From positions 2,232,001 to 2,296,000 of the forward strand of contig NW_015622541.1 in the NCBI RefSeq assembly GCF_000835495.1: 64,000 nucleotides of DNA. The letters run 5' to 3'. The notes under the pieces are model-generated. The model was not told the DNA's origin and did not search any database. It saw only the letters and a list, made by a program, of their open reading frames with translations. The stretch's first letter is position 1; each line of letters begins with the position of its first letter. This stretch comes from Cladophialophora immunda (taxonomy: Eukaryota > Ascomycota > Eurotiomycetes > Chaetothyriales > Herpotrichiellaceae). Shown piece after piece: positions 56,459 to 64,000 of this stretch. The translations under genes were made by a program, and so were the position numbers.

Positions 56459-58443
56459 ATGACGCCTTCCATTGTATTCGAGGCCGAACCAGGCAGTGCT
56501 CGACTCATGGAGTGTAACGTTGCCGCTAAGCCATTGGTGGTAGATGGGGGCATTGGACACAAGACAGGCGTTGCAATGGTGCATCTACCAGAGGAGACAA
56601 ATTCAAACCAACAAACTATCGTTACAGATCCTGACCAGCAGTTGCCGCACTTGACCATATCAGAGGACTACACGGTTTCTGAAGAACCCTTGGGCACAAT
56701 CCGTCCAGTCCGTGTCATTAGTATTGGTGCCGGAGCTAGTGGTATCAATCTTGCCTACCAATTTACAAAGAACATGCAGAATTCGACATTGAATATCTAT
56801 GAGAAAAACCCAGCCGTCGGCGGCACTTGGTACGAGAATCGCTATCCCGGGTGCAAATGCGATATCCGTAAGTGGAATCCTTGCCTGTTTGTTGAAACGA
56901 TAACTCACTATAATGCTTAGCCTCGCACAACTACCAATTTTCATGGGAACCCAATCCAAACTGGGCTGAGGTATTTTCTCCGGCACAGGAGATTAAGGAT
57001 TACCTTCAGCACTGCGTCGATAAATACGACCTTGCCAAATATATTCATCTAAGTCACAAAGTCATTTGCGCCGAATGGAATGAAGAGCGTGGCATCTGGA
57101 ATGTGAAGATTGAGGACACAGCCAACCAGTTGATTTTTACCGACTGGTGTCATTACTTAATCAATGCCGGTGGCATTTTGAACAATTGGAAATGGCCTTC
57201 TATTCCTGGTCTTCATGAATATCAAGGAAAGCTAGTGCATAGCGCGAACTGGCCAAGCGCCTGGGATTACAGTAATCTCAAGGTTGCCGTCATTGGAAAT
57301 GGGTCAACCGGCATCCAGATTGTCCCAGAGATGCAAAAGACGGTCAAACAGCTCGTTCATATCATTCGCTCACCAACATGGGTGACACCGGGAGCGGCGT
57401 CCAGGTATCCATCCCTTCGAGGAGGTTCCATGCCCGACGTCTTCACCGAGGAACAGAAAGAACACTTCCGCAATGAACCTGAATCATACCTGGCATTTAG
57501 GAAACAGGTTGAACGAGAGATCAACAGCAAGTTTCAGATGCTGATCAATGGGAGCGCAAAAGCGGCCGAAGTTCGACAGGCAGCATACGACAGTATGATA
57601 TCCCTCCTTGGGCCAGAGGGTGCTCGCAAGTATGCCGAGAAAATTATCCCTTCGTTCCCGGTCGGCTGCCGAAGGATTACCCCAGGAGTCGGATATCTGG
57701 AAAGTTTCACCAAGGAGAATGTTCGAATCATCACGGACGCCTCCATCTCGAGAGTTGACAAAACTGGCCTCGTGATGTCAGACGGAGAGCATATTGAGGT
57801 GGACGCTATTGTGTGTGCAACTGGGTTCGATGTGTCCTTTTCTCCACGCTTTCCTGTCATCGGACGAGACAAGATCAGTCTCAGTGATGTTTGGTCCAAA
57901 AACATCCCGTTCGCTTATCTCTCCATGACGATTCCAAAGTTTCCGAACTATTTTGGTGAGTCTTTCCCTTTGCTCAGCTACTGTTGAGGTGATTACTGAC
58001 CTTGCACAGTCTTCCTTGGCCCTAATGCGCCTATTTCGCACGGCAGTATTCTTACGATTACCGAGCAATGTTCCAAATACGTGATGCAGCTCATTACAAA
58101 GGCACAGACAGAGAATATCAAGGCATACGACGTCAAACAGGCAGCCTGTGATGATTTCCTTACACATATCCATCACTTCATGCCTCGTACAGCCTGGGCG
58201 GCTAAATGCCGATCGTGGTTCAAGAACGGAACTGTGGATGGGCCTATCCTAGCCATACATCCAGGCAGCAGGATACACTGGTTCCATTCGCTTGAGAGGC
58301 CGAAATTCGAAGACTTTGACTATACCTACTGGACAAATAACAGATTTTCTTACTTGGGCAACGGCTTTTCAACGAGAGAGATGGATGGCGGCGATGATAC
58401 ATGGTTCTTAGAGCATCCTGAGGCGGCTTATCTCTATTATTGA
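56459..58443 (+). CDS. Baeyer-Villiger-type FAD monooxygenase
   Basis: An FAD/NADPH enzyme inserting oxygen next to a ketone. The start is uncertain among ATG 56459, 56507 and 56576; the family's core begins after the last one. Introns near 56867-56920 and 57957-58009 are phase-consistent and give CDIPSHNYQFSWEPNP and NYFVFLGPNAPISHG. Motifs: the FAD fold VRVISIGAGASGINLAYQF, GTWYENRYPGC, the BVMO fingerprint YQGKLVHSANWP (consensus F/Y-x-G-x3-H-x3-W-P), the NADPH fold VAVIGNGSTGIQIVPE, and CATGFDVSF. About 600 residues. It is related to StcW-type enzymes used in fungal ketone and polyketide oxidation. It is convergent with an SDR, with a thioesterase and regulator beyond. Confidence 0.9.
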
Positions 58444-58840
58444 ACTGAATTTTTGGGATTCAATGAATTTTTCTGACGATACACCGAAGTTTCGAAAAGA
58501 GAAATTGGCCTCGAGATGCCGATTGACTTTGAAATATAGACAGATTTGGAGGAGCAGAATTCAGCGTCCGCGCAATCTTATTACCCCAGCCATTTGACTC
58601 TCTTGGCACGGGCGCCCCTTTTCTGTCACTCGAGTCCATGAATTGAGCTATAGTCACTCACATAGATGCAGCTTACGCTTGCAATTGAGATGCCTCTATG
58701 TATTCATACTCTGTTTTCCTCCTTTCATCCAAGATGAGATACCGAGAACTGCTGGGGACTCAAGGTGCTGAACAGCAGCTTCTTTCATGGCATTTTCCAT
58801 CCCGATGATAGACATTTCTAAGGTGGAGGACGTGTGTGGC
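58444..58840. other. 3'-3' intergenic region, no gene seen
   Basis: About 400 bp between the convergent BVMO and SDR genes. Confidence 0.45.
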
Positions 58841-59800
58841 TCACTTGTGTCCTGACCTGTCAGCCTCGAGCGCTGCATGTACATCAGCCATCCCTTCCTC
58901 TTTCCTGCTAGTATACGCATGGGCACCTGGACCGGGATCGTTAAGAAGGAAGACTTCCCTCCAACGATCTGGATGCGTTACCTCAAGTACCGTTCCGGGG
59001 GGGAACTTACCCTTGTCGAAGCACACCGCCATCATCCCGCGACCAATCTCGTCTGGCTCCGATAGCTTATCCTTCTGCGGATCAACGAACCTGAGAGCCT
59101 CAGCGTGATCGTATATCATCGGCGACATGGTTGGTCCAGGGGCAATAGCGACCACGCGGATGCTTTCCATTTCTTGAAGCCTTGCCATGCACCTGGCAAA
59201 ATTACTGATTCCTTGCTTCGCCGCTCCGTACAGCGGAGTCAGCATGCTTGGTTTCTGGGCTCCAGTGCTCGACACAAGGACGATATACCCCGGCTGTGCT
59301 GCTTGGACCCATTTGCGGATTGCAATCCGCGACATTTTCAAGGGATGTTCAAGGTTGATGCGTAGCATTGAGTAATGGGTGTCGTCTCGGTCGTTCCAAA
59401 AGTTATTGAACGACGGCTCGTAGACTCCTGCTCCCGGACAGAGAATATCGGGAACACCGCCGAAAATCTCAGCATAGTGCTGGAAGGCTATTTCAAGCTC
59501 GTTCCACTGAGACACATCGGTCCTGCGGAATGCGACACTGGGGCCGCCCGACTCTCTTTTCCATGGACCTGTTGCATTCTTCTGAATTGTGTCGAGCCAT
59601 GCGATTGCCTCACGATGAAGGGATAGATCGCAAATCAAGACGTCGCACCCGGCGGCGTACAGCTGGCGGACGAATGACAGGCATATCCCTACAGTGACTT
59701 CTCAGCTGGATGGCCTCAAGTCTCTCAAGCCAGACATTTACTTACCTGAGCCGCCACCGGTGACAATTGCCCCCTTCCCCTTGAGGTCTATTGCAGCCAT
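58841..59800 (-). CDS. short-chain dehydrogenase/reductase (15-PGDH-like)
   Basis: An NAD(P)-dependent SDR of roughly 300 residues acting on a hydroxyl/keto group. ATG 59800 opens a short exon (MAAIDLKGKGAIVTGGGSG). An intron splits the final glycine codon of TGGGSGI, the cofactor motif. Exon 2 gives CDVLICDLSLH, CPGAGVYEPSF (the NNAG position), the catalytic serine in IVLVSSTGAQ and Tyr-x3-Lys in PLYGAAKQG, then APGPTMSPMI. The protein ends in DRSGHK. It is convergent with the BVMO. An alcohol dehydrogenase followed by a BVMO is a common order for turning an alcohol into a lactone or ester, so a joint pathway is likely. Confidence 0.9.
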
Positions 59801-60287
59801 ACTTGCGTCTGCTCTCTGGTTGGTTTGACAGGAGAGGGGGAGAACTCCTTATGGGGGGACCAATGTAGTAACGCGACGGCTAAGGACTCGCTTTACTGCC
59901 GGGTTACCGGGCATCACGGATCGGCTAATTACAAGGATTTCGAAGTCTGAGACAATTGAGCCAAATTATGTGGCAGTCAGCCCGCCTTAAACCCCTTTGT
60001 ATTTGGGACACTATCAAAGCCGCCGCCCTCATGTGCTCCTGTGGTCGAGAAGACGTGCCGGCCCTTTACCATCCCTCTCAAGGCGTAACGAATCCTTCAA
60101 CTGTTGAATGGGATAAGCACTGATCGTGGATGCTGAAAGCATGGAGATTCCAAAGCTCACGGACCAATTTACCGCAAACTCTGGATGATCTACGGTCAAT
60201 ATAGAAGCAACGTCTCGCAATGTCTTACAGCGGCGAGGCTGGACATTCGATACGCTCCAATACCCTTGGCTCAATGGCAAGCCGCCG
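59801..60287. promoter_or_regulatory. SDR upstream region and thioesterase 3' flank
   Basis: About 490 bp with the shared 14-bp CCGG-N4-CCGG element at 59897-59910, about 100 bp from the SDR start. No gene seen. Confidence 0.5.
59897..59910 (-). promoter_or_regulatory. shared 14-bp element, copy 2 (SDR upstream)
   Basis: The plus strand reads TGCCGGGTTACCGG, identical to 56177-56190. It is 97-110 bp before the SDR start codon, a usual distance for a fungal activator site. Confidence 0.6.
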
Positions 60288-60941
60288 TTACAGCTTGGTC
60301 GTTTGTCGCCTTGTGAGTACAAAAATGCCCTCCCCCGTGGCGAGCTGATCACCTCTTTCATCCGTGATGTCTGACTCGACTTGGAACCTTCTCCCCTCCT
60401 CGCGCCGTATCCAGGAACGAATTACCACCACGCTAGGAGTTGGTGCTGGTCTTAGAAACTGTATTCGAAGCTCGGCGGTCAACTGTGGTTCGGATCCGCC
60501 TCGACTGCGCACACAATATTCTACTGTGCTGCTCATAATTTCGTCCAGCAAGGTTGAGATCACGCCGCCATGGCAAATACCGGGCCAGCCATCGAGGCCG
60601 CTGCTCAAGCTCAGAAACATGCGCATTTCGTACATAGATGAAGGCGTGCCTTTCTTTCGTCTATATTGCGCCAGAAAGTGTCCAATAGTGTCGCAGGTCT
60701 TGAGCGTCCGAGAGAAGAGGGCATGCCTTGTTGACGTTGTCTTAGGACATCTCAGTGGAAGCTTGAGCACCTCGAAGTCTTTGTCGGCCAATAATTCACG
60801 ACACCAAGGTAGGCATTGGAAGAAGTCGTCGTCGTCGTCCGTTCTCCGTGTAAAAGCAGCTGAACTGTCCTCAAGTTTCGGTGAGCCATTCATGCCTCTG
60901 TTGCCATCCACCACGGCACCGCCCCTTGCTGTGCTTCCCAT
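60288..60941 (-). CDS. hotdog-fold thioesterase (PaaI/4HBT superfamily)
   Basis: 217 residues, intronless, ATG 60941 (MGSTARGGAVVDGN). After a polar N-terminus with a run of aspartates comes ECLPWCRE-like FFQCLPWCRELL. The hotdog core is FLSLSSGLDGWPGICHGGVISTLLDEIMS, in which HGG and the later acidic residue occupy the active-site helix positions of the PaaI family. The strand LTAELRIQFLRPAP matches the dimer interface. It would hydrolyse an acyl-CoA thioester. It sits between the SDR and a Zn2Cys6 regulator and may release an acid from the same pathway. Confidence 0.85.
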   Translation of the reverse strand: MGSTARGGAVVDGNRGMNGSPKLEDSSAAFTRRTDDDDDFFQCLPWCRELLADKDFEVLKLPLRCPKTTSTRHALFSRTLKTCDTIGHFLAQYRRKKGTPSSMYEMRMFLSLSSGLDGWPGICHGGVISTLLDEIMSSTVEYCVRSRGGSEPQLTAELRIQFLRPAPTPSVVVIRSWIRREEGRRFQVESDITDERGDQLATGEGIFVLTRRQTTKL

Positions 60942-61945
60942 GGTGCGATGTTGTTGAGCAGCAACATTTAACTGTGACCAATGGTCTGACTGTGAGGGAT
61001 ACCTTGGGACAGTTATTTCCGGCCATCTGAAGCAAGCTTTAAAGGCAAGGCTGTAAAGTCATGTTTAACAGAGATCGCGATCTGCTTCGTCAAAGCGCGG
61101 GCCACATGGCCAGATGCTCCCCTGTCTGGTTCCACAGTCAATCCTGATAATGTCCTCCGATTCCGACAAGTGATTCAATCGTCCAAACAATGATCTCGGA
61201 TTGACAAATGACGTTTGGAGACTCCGAGAGACCCGATCTTCCACAGGAAAACCAAACGGGCTCCCAAAGAACCGATCTTTAGCCTCGTATCTTGTAACCT
61301 GAGAAACGGAACGGTTAATTTGGTTCTGACGGCATTGTGAATGATGCCGCGAAACCTGAGTATGCCTACCCGTGAAGAAAGGACCATTGGGCCGACTCCC
61401 CAACTTTGAGGTCGTTCTAGACGAGGGGAAAAGGCAACGCCCGCAGGCAGTAGCATGCTTACCAGCAGGGCCAAAATTTCGCCGAGGTGTTTTCTTCTAA
61501 CGGCGGGAGGCTGTGTACTCGCCGAAGCTAAGCCATAGCAAAGGAGATGATCCCCAGTCATTGTCACTGTCCATGTCCTGCACCACTGTCAACTCGTTGG
61601 AAAGCCACGGATTCTCTCTCGGTAATGTCAAAAGTGGCAGGAGAGACCTCCCGAGTTGTAAAACGGAAGAACTGAGCTCGTCACATCTGCTGCGAGGTGA
61701 GCGGGTGGTATTTGAAGCCTCATTGCCAGGCTATTCAATGACCAATCATGCCCTGCGCGCCGAGTGCCTAGCCCAGAAATCAAAGTCATCTGCCACACCC
61801 TAACACGACTTCTAGACATCAGACTTACTCCAGGACTCCTGTCTTTGTCTCTAAACCCTCTCTGTACAGCTCAGATTCCTCGAGGCTACCATTACGGCAC
61901 AGCGTGGAGCGACGACCATCTCTTGGCTCAGATCCTTTCTCTAGG
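60942..61945. other. divergent intergenic region, no confident gene
   Basis: 1.0 kb between the thioesterase and the regulator. A minus-strand frame at 61175-61561 lacks homology and contains a small internal repeat (KIGSLG twice). It holds TTCCGG near 61016 but not the 14-bp element. Confidence 0.4.
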
Positions 61946-64000
61946 ATGCGAGTCGGCAATTCTACTTTCTCAGCAGAAAGACGATACAAAAGAGCCACTC
62001 AGGTGTGCGTTCGATGCCACGACAGGAAGGTTTGTCGCTCCTCGATCTACTATGCTCTGTCAATGACATTAAACCCTGTCCAGGTAAAGTGCGATGTGCA
62101 ATTCAGTGACAAGGCCGATTTTCAATGTAGCTATTGCCGCGCATCTGGTTCCCTCTGCGTGTAAGTGCACAGTCTTAGATCTTCAGTCGACGTAATTAAC
62201 TGCGCAGACTGAGAACCGCAAGACGTCGAGGCGTACCGATGGGTTCACGGCGGTCGGAGCACGCTCGGCAGAGTGCGCCACTCCATACAGCCTCCTCGAT
62301 ACCTGTTAGTGTCAGCTCAGAGAGCCCGGTTGCTTTCTCAGCCTCAAACACATCGCCGTCTGGAAATGATAGCCAAAACCGAAGTGCGCTTTCTGAGACT
62401 CGAGATGAACTCATGCTGGCCGACACTGCAAGGAAGGGGGACGGCGAAGCATCCAGGTTCCGCCTTCAAAATATGACGGATGAAACGAAGTCCATTGATC
62501 GAGAGACCTATCCACATGGCGAGACAAGTTATTTGGGAAAGTCTGGTTTCTTATCCATCTTTATTCATGTCCAAAATCAGAACCCCAAAAGGGATAATTC
62601 TTCGGACTCTGCAAAGCCCGAGCCAACCGTGCCTTCACCATCAAGGCATCTGTTATTCAGCTTTATGGACACCTACTTGGAATTCTGCTACACGTGGTGC
62701 CCAATCTTAGAAAGAGAGGATATTCTCAAGGATCCTGGATTGGAAAGCTCCTCGCTTCTTAAACAGGCATTGGCACTGCTGGGCAGCCAGATTAACCCAC
62801 CCCTCCTGAAGCACGAAACGCCGGCCAAGTACTATGAGAATGCCAAGTCTCTTTTCTATGGCAATTATGAGCGGGATCCTCTTTGTCGCATAACAGCCGT
62901 CATGTTGATGTACTGGTGGAGTGCCGGACCCCCAAACATCGTCAGCATGGACTCCCAGTTCTGGTGGACTGGGATCGCGGTGAAGCTCGCCCAAGAAATC
63001 GGATTGCATCGAGATCCTTCTAAAGATCAAGTGCTGAGGCCTGGAGAAACAGCAGGTCTTCGACGCCGCATTTGGTGGACGTTATTTGTATGCGTACCTC
63101 CCTTCTCCCTTGGAACGTGGTTAGCTCACTGGTGTGGACAGGCTCGTGAACGTCTTACCTCAATCTGTCAGGGTCGACCCTGTTCTATCAATCCTAGTGA
63201 TTGCAACGTCCGTCCACTGACGCTGGAAGATTTTCCGGCCGGAAAATCACGGCAAGGGGAAATATTTATTCACTGGGTCCGACTTTGTGAGATCGTTGGC
63301 CGGGTGGCTCGACATCTCAATTCCCGAACCGACTGGCAACCGGTCCCAGGAGACATCAGTGAAGACCTTGTAGCTTGGGTAAATTCGTTGCCCCAGAACA
63401 TGGTGCCTCCATTCCAACCGAATGCTGGCGCTTTTGACCGCGAGGTGAATCAGCTCTTCTTGCCTTATCTGTCGGTCATCACTCTTCTCTACATGAAACG
63501 GTTGACCCAACCGTTACCCAAAGCATACACAGCTGGAATCCTCGCCGCTTCATGTGTTGCACGTATATTTGAGGATTTCCTGGCCCGTGGGACCCTCAGG
63601 TTTCTGCAAGGCGTGGCGGGTTGGTCGATTGCGATTGCCATCTTGGCTCTCCTCCATGCTCGTCGTGTTGAGTGTCTCAAAGAGCACGCAGAACAACACC
63701 TGGAAATCTTATTCACAGCCTTGAAGGAGATGGCAAATCACTGGCACTCGTCAAAGATGTTTGTCGCCGGATTCGAGAGTTTGACGGACAGCGATTCCTT
63801 CATGTCAACCGCCAAAGGCCGCCCAGACACTCATCCACCTCCAACGCGAGCAGAACTTGACGACTGTCAACTAGACTATTTAGTGGAATGGGACGGCGTG
63901 AGCTACCTCGACTATTTTCCAGGCGCTTCTGCCCACACAAGCGCCATGTTCAACATCTTGTTAAAGTATGACCCTCCTAATCTATTCTCAGACATCCTGG
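61946..64000 (+). CDS. Zn2Cys6 transcription factor (3' end outside window)
   Basis: A binuclear-cluster regulator, probably of the adjacent BVMO-SDR-thioesterase genes. ATG 61946 (MRVGNSTFSAERRYKRATQ). The zinc cluster is C-x2-C-x6-C-x11-C-x2-C-x6-C: CVRCHDRKVKC, then CSYCRASGSLC after an 11-residue loop, the middle lysine split by an intron (about 62033-62086). Further introns follow GSLC (about 62162-62207) and WWTLF (about 63090-63141). The Fungal_trans domain shows LLFSFMDTYLEFCYTWCPIL, AVKLAQEIGLHRDPS, RRRIWWTLF, ARERLTSICQGRPCSINP, and VRPLTLEDF. The last base used is at the window edge with no stop. It is paralogous to the fragment at 2-1239. Confidence 0.88.
63229..63248. repeat. 20-bp perfect palindrome inside the regulator
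   Basis: GATTTTCCGGCCGGAAAATC encodes DFPAGKS in the third large exon. It contains CCGGCCGG. A coding coincidence is possible, but a perfect 20-mer is notable. Confidence 0.7.

Noticed and set aside
61175..61561. Minus-strand open frame of about 130 codons upstream of the regulator
   Set aside because: No recognisable domain, low-complexity leucine/arginine texture, and position in a divergent promoter.

Overview
The window is nuclear DNA from a filamentous ascomycete (Pezizomycotina). The evidence is dense genes with short 50-70 nt GT-AG introns, several Zn2Cys6 regulators, TYW1, cohesin SCC3, a fungal CrcB-type fluoride exporter, a urease accessory gene, and fungal-only architectures such as DUF7580-S8 proteases and C2H2-kinase fusions. 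A eurotiomycete such as a chaetothyrialean black yeast would fit, but this is an inference from gene content only. I support 27 protein-coding genes, the first and last cut by the window edges. I found no rRNA, tRNA, CRISPR array or intact transposon.

Left part (1-20 kb): a metabolic/transport block with the 3' end of a Zn2Cys6 regulator, an allantoate-permease-type MFS carrier, a zinc alcohol dehydrogenase, a secreted-type arylsulfatase, a vacuolar basic-amino-acid-type MFS carrier sharing a divergent promoter with an aldehyde dehydrogenase, the wybutosine enzyme TYW1, and a peroxisomal 4-coumarate-CoA-ligase-like enzyme.

Middle island (20.2-28.7 kb): a fungal C2H2 zinc-finger/protein-kinase fusion and a DUF7580-subtilisin protease are transcribed divergently from about 440 bp. 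The protease is tail-to-tail, 108 bp away, with a 274-codon gene whose strand/helix pattern and acidic tail resemble gasdermins. Protease-gasdermin pairs such as het-Q2/het-Q1 control fungal cell death. A kinase/zinc-finger gene beside such a pair makes a candidate three-gene death or allorecognition module, and it is the most interesting part of the window.

Right-central part (29-55 kb): mostly housekeeping or general genes: a finger-less transcription-factor-like protein, a PhyH dioxygenase, a LURP-one/tubby-like protein, a polytopic membrane protein, an F-box protein, a CCCH zinc-finger protein, TRAP-alpha, cohesin SCC3, UreD, uracil phosphoribosyltransferase, fluoride exporter FEX and a KRE1-like GPI-anchored wall protein.

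Right end (56-64 kb): a likely oxidative catabolic or secondary-metabolic cluster: Baeyer-Villiger monooxygenase, short-chain dehydrogenase, hotdog thioesterase and a Zn2Cys6 regulator. The upstream regions of the first two enzymes share an identical 14-bp element containing CGG-N4-CCG, the kind of site a Zn2Cys6 protein would bind.
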